A stretch of DNA of 64,000 nucleotides from Dongia deserti. GTDB taxonomy: Bacteria; Pseudomonadota; Alphaproteobacteria; Dongiales; Dongiaceae. The position numbers were made by a program, and so were the translations under genes. Numbering within the stretch: the stretch's first letter is position 1; every line of letters starts with the position of its first letter. The notes under the pieces are model-generated. The model worked only from the letters and a program-made list of their open reading frames with translations, searched no databases and was not told the origin of the DNA. The stretch lies in assembly GCF_003574735.1 (NCBI RefSeq), contig NZ_QORW01000006.1, forward strand, positions 106,887 to 170,886, read 5' to 3'. Positions 44,702-54,144 of the stretch are shown here, piece after piece.

Positions 44702-44816
44702 GATGCAATCCCGGTCAGTTTTCTGCGACGAGAACAGCCTCAAGGCACCGCCGTTGCCCCTGGGCTGCGACGACGGCATCTCATTTGACAAACTGACAGA
44801 CAGCCGCCTGTGCCCC

Positions 44817-46073
44817 CTAGGCGGTTCGTTCCTTCCGGTTCTGGCGCACAAACTGGTCAAGGGCAGCACCGACGGCCGCGATGGAGAAATGCTCCTCGAC
44901 GCGACGGCGCGCTGCGCTGCCGAGGCGCGCCCGCAGGGTTGGGTCCGCAACTAGGCGGTCCAGGGCCGCGACCGTGGCACTCACATCTTCCCGGGGCGTC
45001 ACGATGCCGCCGTCACCCTCTCCTGCTGCGAAGATATCAGGGAAACCGTGGGCATCGCTCGAGACGATCGGCAAGCCGCACGCCATGGCCTCCAACGGCG
45101 CCACCGGCATGCCCTCCGTGCGCGAGGTCGTCAGGTAAACATCCGCCGCCGACAGCCAGCGCCGCATCTGCGCGCGATCCGTGATGTAGTCAGCGATCCA
45201 GGTCATCCGCTCCGGCGCCTGCTCCTCAAGCAAGCGGGCAAAGGCAGCGTGATCCTGCCCCGAGCCGATGACGAAAGCGCGCGCTTCGGGATGCCTGGCA
45301 GAGAACAGCTTCCAGGCCGCGACCAGGATATCCAGGCCCTTTCGGCCGATATCGGTGCGGCCATGATTGATGACGATGAAATCCGCGGCCGACAGGCCGA
45401 GCTGTTCGCGCGCTTTAACGCGGTCCTCCGGGCGCCACTCCTCGCAGTCGAGCGGATTGGGAATACTCGCGATCGGCACCTGCACGCGTGGATAGGCCGC
45501 AGCCAGTCGCGCCCGCTCGCGCGCCGAGGCCACAATCAGGCCGCTGCAGTGCCGCAAGAACCACGGACGCAGAATCCGCTCGATGGGGGAGAGCGTGACG
45601 TCGCCGCCCTGGAAGGTCGCGTAGATCGGACAGCGCGTGCGTCGCGCCAGCACGCACAGCAGATCGAAGCGGAAGTATTCATATTCCTGCGCAATGATGG
45701 CGGCGCACCGCTCCTTGGTCAAGACAGTGCGGAAATCGCGCATCGGGCTCTTCAGCCACCGCTCGAGATATCCCAAGGAGGTGATTGGATCCCGGCGCGA
45801 CCGCTGCGCGGGTGCCGCCCACACAGTGGCGCCGGTACCCGCGTGCTCCAGGCGTGTCAGCGTGCCGACACGCTCCGACGCGCACACGATGATCGGCCGC
45901 CAGCCCTGTCCCTGGAGCGCCAGAACGTAGCCGAACAGCCAGCCGCCGGTCATTCTGGACACGAAGTCGTTGAGATCGAGATTAAGCGGATCGAGGAACT
46001 CCTCGATCGCCTCGCCCCAAGGGAAGATCGCAATGGTGCGGCCGGTGCGAGTGCCGCGATCTATCGTCGCCAT
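44817..46073 (-). CDS. GT4-family glycosyltransferase
   Basis: Retaining GT-B fold transferase with Rossmann-like halves. Nucleotide-sugar site: INHGRTDIGRKGLDILVAAWKLFSARH then TEGMPVAPLEAMACGLPIVSSDAHGFPDIF with the EX7E motif (E in TSRTEGMPVAPLEAM). It is the last gene of the minus-strand glycan cluster, overlapping the methyltransferase start region by 13 bp. Acceptor and donor unknown; involvement in a surface glycan is inferred from neighbours. Confidence 0.9.
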   Translation of the reverse strand: MATIDRGTRTGRTIAIFPWGEAIEEFLDPLNLDLNDFVSRMTGGWLFGYVLALQGQGWRPIIVCASERVGTLTRLEHAGTGATVWAAPAQRSRRDPITSLGYLERWLKSPMRDFRTVLTKERCAAIIAQEYEYFRFDLLCVLARRTRCPIYATFQGGDVTLSPIERILRPWFLRHCSGLIVASARERARLAAAYPRVQVPIASIPNPLDCEEWRPEDRVKAREQLGLSAADFIVINHGRTDIGRKGLDILVAAWKLFSARHPEARAFVIGSGQDHAAFARLLEEQAPERMTWIADYITDRAQMRRWLSAADVYLTTSRTEGMPVAPLEAMACGLPIVSSDAHGFPDIFAAGEGDGGIVTPREDVSATVAALDRLVADPTLRARLGSAARRRVEEHFSIAAVGAALDQFVRQNRKERTA

Positions 46074-46801
46074 GCGAACGCGGTCTCGCTGCCAGGCGCG
46101 CCCGGCCGGTGCGCCAGATAGCCGATGGAGACGACGGGCGCGCTGAGGGCGTAGGCGATCTTGCGCCCCCGGCGCCCAAGCCGGGAGAACGCCACGTCGT
46201 GATAGAACGACGTCACAGGGTTGATGAAAGTCGCGGACCGCTCCGGCGATGCGCCGAACAGCCTGGTCAGTTCCTGCACGCTGTATCCTCGACGGACATG
46301 TCCCCAGCTTGCCATCAACTCCGCTTCCGGCGGGCAGAGCCGTTTCATGAAGCCGTAGAAAGGATACCGCCAGTCGGTATTCGGTGTCGAAACGAGGACC
46401 GCGCCTTCTGGGCGTGCGACACGCAGGGCTTCCGTGGCCGCCAGACCATCTTCGGGGATGTGCTCGAGCACATCGAACAAGGTGACGGCGTCGAATATAC
46501 CATCTGGAAACGGCAATCTTCGCGCGTCTCCACAGACGAAGGAAGAAGCGGCACCCGCCGGGCCCTGTCCATGCAGCGCGAAATCGACGTCGATCGTGAC
46601 CACGTCCGCATCAGGATAGAGCAGGCGGGCGAGGCCGGAACGGCCGCCGCCGATCTCCAGGATCCGCGCGCCGCGATCGCCGACACGCTCCGGGGCAACC
46701 CTGTGGATGGCCCGCATCTTTTCCCGATAGAACAGTCCGTCCGTCCACGCATGCGGGAACGGATTGCGCGCGAGGAACGCGCCAAGCGGGGCCTTCATCA
46801 T
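46061..46801 (-). CDS. class I SAM-dependent methyltransferase
   Basis: Methyltransferase with motif I ILEIGGGRSGLARLLYP (about residue 43), acidic strand end VVTIDVD, motif IV FDAVTLFDVLEHIPEDG and motif V VSTPNTDWRY. The length from ATG at 46801 is 246; that ATG overlaps the stop of the preceding GT2 gene as ATGA, which decides the start. It may O-methylate a sugar in the same glycan or a lipid headgroup; the sequence does not decide. Confidence 0.88.
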   Translation of the reverse strand: MMKAPLGAFLARNPFPHAWTDGLFYREKMRAIHRVAPERVGDRGARILEIGGGRSGLARLLYPDADVVTIDVDFALHGQGPAGAASSFVCGDARRLPFPDGIFDAVTLFDVLEHIPEDGLAATEALRVARPEGAVLVSTPNTDWRYPFYGFMKRLCPPEAELMASWGHVRRGYSVQELTRLFGASPERSATFINPVTSFYHDVAFSRLGRRGRKIAYALSAPVVSIGYLAHRPGAPGSETAFAWRR

Positions 46802-48126
46802 GGTCGCGATTCGCTGGTCGAGGCTCCGACCGGGCCGATCCTGGATGGGGAGCCCGACCGATCGTGCCAGCGCGGCCGGATGGCGTAGTGCAAGCCGCAC
46901 AGCCAGCCCACAAATTCATCCCAGAGAATCTGGAGCCGCGGGATGCCGCCACCATCCCGCACCGCCCGAAAGGCCGTTCGCACGAAATAGCCGGGTAGCT
47001 GCCGGAAAGCGCGGCGGATGTTGCCATAGTGGCGGAACCGCGCCGCTTGCACGAACAGGGCGGAGACATGGCCTTTCATGTAAGCCCTCACCTGCCGGCG
47101 CAGCGCGTCCCATTCCTCGCGGTGATGATGCGTGACGCAGGCCCTCGGTTCGTAAAGACAGGCGCCGCCACCAGCCAGCAAGCGATACCAGAGCTCGGAA
47201 TCCTCGGAGCAGCCGGATGCGCCTGCCCCCAGGCGCTCGTCGAACAAGCCGATCCGATCGAACAGCGAGCGCCGGAAGGCCATGTTCGCGCCGGCACCAA
47301 TCCGCCAGACCTGGGCGCCCATGGGGCAGGTCTCGGCAAAGAAGCGTCCGTCGAAGATTATCGGTACGCACTCCGACCCGAGCCCGCCCATCCGGAACTG
47401 GAAGAAGCACTGCGCCGGCGTGGCCAGCCTGGCCGGCAGAACCAGGCCGGTCACCGCTTCCACACCCGCGCTTGAAAGGGCGCGGGCGATTTCCGCTGTC
47501 CAGCTGGAGGCGACCTCGACATCATCGTCCGTAAAGGCGATCAGCGCGCCACGACTTGCCCGGATGCCGGCATTGCGCGCAACACTCAGTCCTGGCCGTG
47601 GTTCGTGGACATACTCTACGCCGGCAACCTGCGCCGTGACGGCTTCGGCCGTGCGGCCCTTCGAATTGTCCACGACAATAATCTGGCCGGGCGGGTTCTC
47701 CTGCGCAACCAGGCTGGCGAGACAACGCTCCAGCGCGTCGGGCCGATCACGCGTGCACACGATCACACTCAGTTCCGTGACTGAAATCGCTGAGTCGTCC
47801 GCGAGCCGATCCAGCTGGTTCAGCAGGCCGCGATCCTCTGCTATGGCGCCCAATGGCACTGCGATCAACGGCCGCCCATCGATGGTTGCGCGGGCCGGAC
47901 CACCGAATTGGGGTGCCCGCGCTGCCAGCTGAGTCGCTGCGAGTTCAGCTGTGAGGGCGGCAAGTTCACCGCTGTCGAGTGGAAGTTGCTCCGGCAGATA
48001 CGTCCTGATTCCGAGCGGAAGCGCGCGCCACCAGAACACCACGAACAGGGGCCGCGGGTTGGCCGCGACTTCCGGCCGCTCGCCGCTGAGCTCGACGTGA
48101 CGGATATCCCAAGAGCTTGCGATCAC
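46798..48126 (-). CDS. GT2 glycosyltransferase with N-terminal accessory domain (copy A)
   Basis: GT-A core from about residue 115: LSVIVCTRDRPDALERCLASLVAQENPPGQIIVVDN, DxD-type LIAFTDDDVEVASSW, MAFRRSLFDRIGLFDERLGAGASGCSEDSELWYRLL. The first 110 residues are an extra domain (LFVVFWWRALPLGIRTYLPE, SGELAALTAEL) shared with the next gene. It follows copy B with 4-base overlap and is coupled to the methyltransferase. The two enzymes probably arose by duplication and add different residues in one glycan. Confidence 0.88.
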   Translation of the reverse strand: MIASSWDIRHVELSGERPEVAANPRPLFVVFWWRALPLGIRTYLPEQLPLDSGELAALTAELAATQLAARAPQFGGPARATIDGRPLIAVPLGAIAEDRGLLNQLDRLADDSAISVTELSVIVCTRDRPDALERCLASLVAQENPPGQIIVVDNSKGRTAEAVTAQVAGVEYVHEPRPGLSVARNAGIRASRGALIAFTDDDVEVASSWTAEIARALSSAGVEAVTGLVLPARLATPAQCFFQFRMGGLGSECVPIIFDGRFFAETCPMGAQVWRIGAGANMAFRRSLFDRIGLFDERLGAGASGCSEDSELWYRLLAGGGACLYEPRACVTHHHREEWDALRRQVRAYMKGHVSALFVQAARFRHYGNIRRAFRQLPGYFVRTAFRAVRDGGGIPRLQILWDEFVGWLCGLHYAIRPRWHDRSGSPSRIGPVGASTSESRP

Positions 48127-49349
48127 GATGTCCGCCCTCGGATCTTCTGCACGCGCTTCAGCGAGCGGTCATACTCGCCCGCCATGCCGACGAGCCCACC
48201 CCAGAGTTCGGCCATCAGAAAGCCAAGCTCTTGAAGGCGGAAGCGACAGCCTGCGGCGGCCAAGTCTCCAAACTTGTCGAGCAGCCACCAGCGCAGGATG
48301 GCGTCCTGCTTGTTCTTCAGGGCGGGGTCGTCGCGCCGGGACTTGGTGAGGAAAGCCATGAAGCCAAGACCCCAGCTCCAATATTGCCGCCTCAGCTGGG
48401 GCATTGTCTCGCGGTGCTCGTGATAGACCGCATAGCGCGGTTCATAGGCGATTGTCCGGCCGCTCCGCAGCACGCGATAGAAGATGTCGAGATCGCCGCC
48501 GCCGGGCAGCGGTGCTCCGGTATCGAGCGCCTCGTCGAAGCCACCCAGGGAGACCAGCAGCGATCGGTCGAACGCCATGTTGCAGCCGGCGCCGACGATG
48601 CCGGCGCCGACCGGGTGCAGCGGATTGTCGGCGCTCGTGGCATGAAACCGTTTGGGCTCGAAGCCGCGGCCGAAGCCACCGCGCAGCTCGAACTGGATCT
48701 GCGCTGCGGTATCGAGCCTATACGGCAGAACCAGGCCGGTGAACCCGCCCGCATCGGGGCAACCTGCCCAGGCCGCGAACAAACCATCCAACCAGTGCTG
48801 GTCCACCACCACATCGTCGTCGAGGAAGGCAAGCAGGTCTCCGGTTGCGTGACGCAAAGCCGCATTACGCGCGAAATCGAGACCCGCGCGCGGCTCGAAG
48901 ACATATTGAGCACCTTCGAAACCTGCGACCGCATCGCGTGTGGCGGAATCCACCGAAGCATTGTCGACGACCAGGATCTCGGTCGACAGAAAGCGGCTTG
49001 TCTCTTTCACCAGCTTGAGCGAGTCGAGCAGGCGAGCCAGGCGCTGCGCGCGATCCTTGGTGCAGATGGCTATGGTCAGTGACGGTGGCGTCATCTCGCG
49101 GCCGCGGGACCATCGCTCGAGCAGCGCCGTTTCGACTTCCAGCGCAAGCGCCCGGCGCCCAAAGCGCTTGACGCAGAGCGCCGCCAACTCCTCGGTGGAG
49201 ATGGAAGACCCTGGCGTGGCGCCTGCCATATAAAATCCCGCCAGGCGGCCCTTCCATCGGGCGAGGAGGGCAAAGCCGTCCTGATGGGGACCCAGGGTGA
49301 AGGGGGCCAGGGTTTCGGACAGCTCGACCTCGACGATGCGATACGCCAT
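48123..49349 (-). CDS. GT2 glycosyltransferase with N-terminal accessory domain (copy B)
   Basis: Same layout as the following gene: N-terminal domain of 88 residues (FALLARWKGRLAGFYMAG, STEELAALCVKRFG), then the GT-A core with LTIAICTKDRAQRLARLLDSLKLV, LLAFLDDDVVVDQHWLDGL, GGFDEALDTGAPLPGGGDLDIFYRVL. Length 408. Three bases separate it from the ABC exporter upstream. The donor sugar is unknown. The N-terminal domain has no name that I recognise. Confidence 0.88.
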   Translation of the reverse strand: MAYRIVEVELSETLAPFTLGPHQDGFALLARWKGRLAGFYMAGATPGSSISTEELAALCVKRFGRRALALEVETALLERWSRGREMTPPSLTIAICTKDRAQRLARLLDSLKLVKETSRFLSTEILVVDNASVDSATRDAVAGFEGAQYVFEPRAGLDFARNAALRHATGDLLAFLDDDVVVDQHWLDGLFAAWAGCPDAGGFTGLVLPYRLDTAAQIQFELRGGFGRGFEPKRFHATSADNPLHPVGAGIVGAGCNMAFDRSLLVSLGGFDEALDTGAPLPGGGDLDIFYRVLRSGRTIAYEPRYAVYHEHRETMPQLRRQYWSWGLGFMAFLTKSRRDDPALKNKQDAILRWWLLDKFGDLAAAGCRFRLQELGFLMAELWGGLVGMAGEYDRSLKRVQKIRGRTS

Positions 49350-49352
49350 GGC

Positions 49353-51152
49353 CTAGCCCCGCGCGGCGATCTTGCCGAATTGCAGGTCATGGAGCTTGGC
49401 GAACTGGCCTTCGCTCCGGAGCAGAGTCGCCGGCGCGCCGCACTCCACCACGCCGCCGCCGTCGAGCACGATGACATGGTCTGCGCTCGCGACCGTTGTA
49501 AGGCGGTGCGCGATGACGACGACGGTGCGGCCGCGTGTGTACATATCCAGTGCTTGTTGGATGGCCTGCTCCGATTCGCTGTCCAGCGCATTGGTCGCTT
49601 CGTCCAACAGCAGGATGTCCGGGTCCTTCAGGATGGTGCGGGCGAGCGCGATCCGCTGCCGCTGTCCGCCTGATAATCTCATGCCGTGATCGCCCAGTTC
49701 CGTTGCGTACCCCTGCGGCAGACCCCGGATGAACTCGTCGGCACCCGCGATTGTCGCCGCCTTGCGGATGGCTTCCGCAGGCGCGTCGAGATCGCCGTAG
49801 GCAATGTTGGCTTCCACCGTCTCGTTGAACAAGCGCACGTCCTGGGACATCAGGGACAGGCGTTGGCGCCAATCGCGAAGATCGAACTGCTTCAACGGCG
49901 TTCCGTCGGCCAGGATCTCGCCGGATGTCGGGTCCTCGAACCGGTACAGCAACCTCATCAAGGTCGACTTTCCGGCGCCGGAACGCCCGACGATCGCGGT
50001 CGTGGCGCCTTTCGGTATCGTGAACGACACGTGACTGAGTGCCAGGGGCTCTTGCGGCGCGTAGCGGAACGACACGTCGCAGAACACAATCTCCTTCTCG
50101 AGCGAACCGATGCGCTTCGTTCCGCTCTTGATATATGGTTTTCTGGTTGTCTCCAGATACTCTGCCACGTCGGCGACCGAGGCGCTCAGGCTCGCGAGCG
50201 CGACTTTGGAGGACATGATTTCCCGCACCGGCGCCTGCATGCGATAGAGCACTGCGAGGAACGCAGCTAGGACCGCGAAGGACGTGCCGATCATGCCGCC
50301 AGCCAGTATGAGCAGGCCGATCAACGCCGTGGCAAAGATCTCGGCCAGTGGCGCGGGCACGGCCCACAGCATGTCCATCCTCAGCATGCGGCGATGCAGC
50401 ATCTCCGATAGCGCCTTGAAGCGCGACAGTTCGTAGTCCTCCCGCGCAAAGCTGCGGATGAGCTGCAGAGCGTTGATGTTCTCCCACATGCGCAGCCCGA
50501 AGCGCTTGTTCTCGGCGACCACGTCCTTGCCCAATGCGTCTGCCCGTCGGGTCGCGACGTGAACCATCGCGGCGCTGCAGGCCAGGAACAGCATGGCGAC
50601 AGCCGTGAGTTTCACGGAGATCAGGAGCAACAGGACCACGAAGACGGCACAGCTGCAGGTGCAGATGATCAGGCGATAGACCAGGATAAGCCCGTTGCTC
50701 ACCTTCCAGGTCTCCGTCGTCAAGGTATTGACGATATCGGTCCGCTTGTTGTGGACGCGATAATCGATGCAGGAGGAGATCGTCTGTTCAAAGATCTTCT
50801 GCCGCAGCTGGTGCGCGACATAGCCCCCGGTGAATCGCGTCACGAACGTATTGAGATAGCTCACCAGGTTCTTCAGGAGGACCGCGGCAAATACCGCCGC
50901 TACCAAGATGGCAACGCGCCTGTCGGGCGGGACCGGCTCCAGGAGGCTGTTGAACAGATGCCCGATCTGATCGCCTGCGTTGTCCGCCGCGCTCAGGCTC
51001 TGGATCAGCGGGATGAACAGATAGAGCGTCAGGGCTTCGAGAGAGGCCGCCGTCAGGCCCAGTGCGACGATCGCGGGCGACGCCCAAGCAGGCGGATCGG
51101 CCAGCTTCAGCATCCCCATCGCGCGACTGAGAAAGGTCGGCATCAAGCTCAT
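49353..51152 (-). CDS. MsbA-like ABC exporter (fused membrane and ATPase domains)
   Basis: Half-transporter of 599 residues. A six-helix type I exporter domain (residues 20-310) is followed by a nucleotide-binding domain: Walker A IVGRSGAGKSTLMRLLYRFEDP, signature LSGGQRQRIALARTIL, Walker B DILLLDEATNALDSES, H loop VIAHRLTTV. Homodimers of this group flip lipid-linked glycans or lipids across the inner membrane. Within the glycan cluster and with no Wzx or Wzy gene in sight, it is the likely exporter for the product of these transferases. Substrate unproved. Confidence 0.9.
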   Translation of the reverse strand: MSLMPTFLSRAMGMLKLADPPAWASPAIVALGLTAASLEALTLYLFIPLIQSLSAADNAGDQIGHLFNSLLEPVPPDRRVAILVAAVFAAVLLKNLVSYLNTFVTRFTGGYVAHQLRQKIFEQTISSCIDYRVHNKRTDIVNTLTTETWKVSNGLILVYRLIICTCSCAVFVVLLLLISVKLTAVAMLFLACSAAMVHVATRRADALGKDVVAENKRFGLRMWENINALQLIRSFAREDYELSRFKALSEMLHRRMLRMDMLWAVPAPLAEIFATALIGLLILAGGMIGTSFAVLAAFLAVLYRMQAPVREIMSSKVALASLSASVADVAEYLETTRKPYIKSGTKRIGSLEKEIVFCDVSFRYAPQEPLALSHVSFTIPKGATTAIVGRSGAGKSTLMRLLYRFEDPTSGEILADGTPLKQFDLRDWRQRLSLMSQDVRLFNETVEANIAYGDLDAPAEAIRKAATIAGADEFIRGLPQGYATELGDHGMRLSGGQRQRIALARTILKDPDILLLDEATNALDSESEQAIQQALDMYTRGRTVVVIAHRLTTVASADHVIVLDGGGVVECGAPATLLRSEGQFAKLHDLQFGKIAARG

Positions 51153-51210
51153 CTGGGCAACCGGGCCCGATTATCGAGTCAATATAAACGGCGGCATCAA
51201 GCCGCGAAAC

Positions 51211-51396
51211 CTATCCATTCGAAACGGCGCGCTGTTCAGCGCACATCTGCTCCGCGAACCAGTCGACCGTCATCTCGACGCCGACTTCATGGGGGATGTG
51301 GCACGTCCGATCCGGAAGCAGCTTGCGCGCCAGCAGCCTGTCCACGAGATGAGAACCGACAAATCCGGCGCCGCCGGTAACGAGCACGGACTTCAT
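51211..51396 (-). pseudogene. remnant of NAD-dependent nucleotide-sugar epimerase/decarboxylase with large internal deletion
   Basis: The 61-codon frame begins MKSVLVTGGAGFVGSHLVDRLLARKLL, the exact N-terminal NAD-binding loop of UDP-sugar epimerases and UDP-glucuronate decarboxylases (normally 300-340 residues). It then jumps to GVEMTVDWFAEQM, which looks like the C-terminal end of the same family (the segment that normally reads as a helix before the tail). About 250-280 residues are missing, and the catalytic YxxxK is gone. The reading frame stays open, so it is an in-frame internal deletion. It lies 3 bp after a GT2 gene in the glycan cluster. Confidence 0.75.
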
Positions 51397-51399
51397 GTT

Positions 51400-52581
51400 T
51401 CAGCCCTCTTGGTAGGTTGAAATGCAGTTCAGTTTCCCCGATGCAAACGCCGACGACGTGCTTGCCCCGACCGCGCCGTCGGAAAGCGATCGCGAAGAGG
51501 ATATCGCGCTACCCTTTGGCTTCGGCCGGTAAGCCCGATCGAGCTTTGCCAACCGGCGAAGGGCGCGCGACGTTGGTGTATCGTGATTCAGATCGATACC
51601 CTCCTTCGGATCGAAATCGTAGAAGTGGCGGAGTGGCTCCGCGTTCCATGCGAGCTTCGAAAGGGCCCGTTGCAGCTTCGCCCCGACGGCCGGAAGGTCC
51701 GTCCACAGCGCGCGGATGACGAAGAGGGGGCTTGAGGCGAACTGACGCGCAAAGGATCGCAGGCTCTCGCGGGCGCGCCATTTCCGAATGCTCATCTTCA
51801 GGTTCTGCCATTCATAGCGCTTCAGCATCGCACTGGCGGATAGTCCCGGAACGTCGCGGTATTCCGAGAACGCCTGGCTGACGGCCAGAATCCCGGAGCG
51901 GATCATCTGCTCCGCGTTCGACGACATGTTGTCCGGAATCCTGCGGTAGCCAACCAGGTATTCAGCGACTTCGCCGAAGCGATAGTGCCCGGCGATTCGG
52001 AGCTGCAGCAGCAGGTCTTCGCAGCCTTCCGCGTCCTGCTGCCGCAACGAAGTGTCGAACCCGCCGAACTCCTCTATCACTTCGCGGCGGATGAGAAGAG
52101 CGCTGCCGTTGCCCACGAGATTGGTATGGAAGTGTCGATGGAGCACCCATCCGCTGACCCCATATTTGTGCGGTGAGGCGAGCACCATTCCATCAGCATC
52201 GATCAGCCGGAACGGCGAATAGACCAGCGCCGTCTCCGGCCCGCTGGCCAGCAATGCTTGGAGCTGCTTTGCGATCTTCGTGGGATGCCACAGATCATCG
52301 GCATCGATGAACGCGATGAAAGCGCCTGTGCTGGCCTTGATCCCTGCGTTGCGCGCGGATGCGACGCCTTCGTTCGGCTTGGAAACCACACGGAAGCGCG
52401 GATCGGCGATGCTATGTCTTCGTGCGATCTCGGCCGTGTCGTCGGTCGACCCATCGTCCACCACGACGACCTCGAGTGTGCGGTGGGTCTGCTGCGATAT
52501 GGAGTGCAGCGTTCCTGAAATGGTTTTGGCCGCATTGAATGCAGGCACAACCACAGAGACCAGCGGGCCGCCGTCGATCAT
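51400..52581 (-). CDS. GT2 glycosyltransferase
   Basis: GT-A transferase: VSVVVPAFNAAKTISGTLHSISQQTHRTLEVVVVDDGSTDDT at the N-terminus, FIAFIDADDLWHPTKIAKQLQ as the DxD region, and ALLIRREVIEEFGGFDTSLRQQDAEGCEDLLLQLRI. The ATG at 52581 starts directly before the core; an upstream ATG would add 11 residues. C-terminal 120 residues are basic and unassigned. Starts the minus-strand glycan run and is followed by the epimerase remnant. Confidence 0.9.
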   Translation of the reverse strand: MIDGGPLVSVVVPAFNAAKTISGTLHSISQQTHRTLEVVVVDDGSTDDTAEIARRHSIADPRFRVVSKPNEGVASARNAGIKASTGAFIAFIDADDLWHPTKIAKQLQALLASGPETALVYSPFRLIDADGMVLASPHKYGVSGWVLHRHFHTNLVGNGSALLIRREVIEEFGGFDTSLRQQDAEGCEDLLLQLRIAGHYRFGEVAEYLVGYRRIPDNMSSNAEQMIRSGILAVSQAFSEYRDVPGLSASAMLKRYEWQNLKMSIRKWRARESLRSFARQFASSPLFVIRALWTDLPAVGAKLQRALSKLAWNAEPLRHFYDFDPKEGIDLNHDTPTSRALRRLAKLDRAYRPKPKGSAISSSRSLSDGAVGASTSSAFASGKLNCISTYQEG

Positions 52582-52887
52582 TGAACGCGCTTCGCACTTT
52601 CCACCAAAGCGCACACTCCATAGCAGGAGTGCATCATGCTCGCGGACTCAAATCAGCAAACCGCACGGCGAGTACATCGGTTGTCACTGACTGCTCATGT
52701 AGGAATCGGTGCAGCGAGGTGCGTGCGAATATCAAGATGAATGGCGGATGAACAATGATAGGCAAAAGTGCTCATGGCGCTGCGTTGAGCGCGCGCACTG
52801 CGTGGAACAAACATCAGGATTGCTCGTTGTGAAGCGTCGTTCGATGCTCAACTAACGGCGCATCGCGGGTCCATTCCGCCCGAGAAA
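52582..52887. other. intergenic region between divergent glycosyltransferase genes
   Basis: The 306 bases between the starts of two divergent GT2 genes are less GC-rich than the flanks and probably hold both promoters. I see no open frame with coding character, no strong hairpin and no clear -35/-10 pair. Confidence 0.5.
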
Positions 52888-53919
52888 ATGTTTTGTCAGG
52901 CGCTGGCGATGATAGAAGAGGTATCTCGGCAAACGCCTTCTGTGCTCGCGATCGATGTCGTGATCTGCACGTACAATCGTGCCGCCGGCCTCGATGCCGT
53001 GCTCGCGAATCTTGAACAGCAAGACTGCGGCGGCCAGATCGTGTGGCGCGTGCTGGTGATCGACAATGCGAGCACCGACGCAACCCCCGATGTCGTCGCG
53101 TCCCACATAAAAAAGGACCACTTGCCCGGCCTGCGTTGTGTGTTCGAGCGGGAGCAAGGTCTGACCGCCGCGCGCCTGCGCGGCGTGCAAGAGACGACCG
53201 CACCTTGGATTGCGTTCGTGGATGACGACAACTTCGTGGCGCCGAACTGGCTCGCGGCAGTCGGCCGCGCGATCGAGGCGCGTTCCGATGCGGGCGGCAT
53301 AGGCGGCAAGGTCGCGCTGGACTGGGAAGTGCCGCCGCCTCCCTATCTGAAAGAGTTCGGATTCTGTTTCGCGGAACAGGATCACGGCGATCGCGACTGC
53401 GTGGTCGACAGTCTGGCCGGTGCCGGCATGGTCTTGCGCCGTGCGGCGCTCACGGACTCCGGCTGGCTCGCCCGGCCATTGATTGCCGATCGGGTGGGCA
53501 GGCGCCTGGTGTCGGGCGGCGATGTCGAGATGGCCCAGCGCGTCCGCGCCGCCGGTTACAGCCTGTGGTTCACGCCGGATGCTGTGCTCAAACATCGCAT
53601 CCCGGCAAGCCGCATGAGCCGTCGCTATCTTTTCCGCGTGATCCGCGGACTGGGCACAAGTTCAGCGCTGATCGGCGCGCTCACCTGGTCGGCCGACTGG
53701 CAATCCTGGCGACGGATGGCACACGAGCGCCGCCGCCACTGGTACCGCTTCGCCTTTGACCGCCTGAGAGGCGCGGCCAGCCGTCGCAGGGGGTGGACTG
53801 CGGCGATCGCCTGGACCTTCTTTGCGCTGGGTTTCGCGCAGGGTGTGCGCCGGTGCGAAGCGCTTGGCGATTCCCAGAAGGCCGCTTTGCTTGGCGCCGC
53901 CTGTTTGCCCGTGACCTAG
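52888..53919 (+). CDS. GT2 glycosyltransferase
   Basis: GT-A transferase with IDVVICTYNRAAGLDAVLANLEQQDCGG, VIDNASTDATPDVVA, WIAFVDDDNFVAPNWLAAV and GGDVEMAQRVRAAGYSLWFTP (acceptor region). The C-terminal 90 residues include a hydrophobic stretch near residue 310 (TAAIAWTFFALGFAQGV), a possible membrane anchor. Transcribed away from the rest of the cluster. ATG at 52909 (MIEEVSRQ) is an alternative start. The sequence resembles hypothetical exopolysaccharide transferases. Confidence 0.88.
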   Translation: MFCQALAMIEEVSRQTPSVLAIDVVICTYNRAAGLDAVLANLEQQDCGGQIVWRVLVIDNASTDATPDVVASHIKKDHLPGLRCVFEREQGLTAARLRGVQETTAPWIAFVDDDNFVAPNWLAAVGRAIEARSDAGGIGGKVALDWEVPPPPYLKEFGFCFAEQDHGDRDCVVDSLAGAGMVLRRAALTDSGWLARPLIADRVGRRLVSGGDVEMAQRVRAAGYSLWFTPDAVLKHRIPASRMSRRYLFRVIRGLGTSSALIGALTWSADWQSWRRMAHERRRHWYRFAFDRLRGAASRRRGWTAAIAWTFFALGFAQGVRRCEALGDSQKAALLGAACLPVT

Positions 53920-54144
53920 CACTCGCGTTGGCTGGAGGAACCTCGGTTGGAGTCGCGTTGCGAAGCTTGGCCTCATACCAACGGATTGCCCGAGCAATAC
54001 GTTTCCATGTTGATCGATGCCAATGCTCGGAACGGATAGGCTCCTGGTCATACTACAATGATTGCTAGACACAGCCACGATATCTGGCTGGGGCGCGGTT
54101 GCTCCTCGGGGTAGGGAAGCGGCAGCATAAGAAAGGGCGGATGG

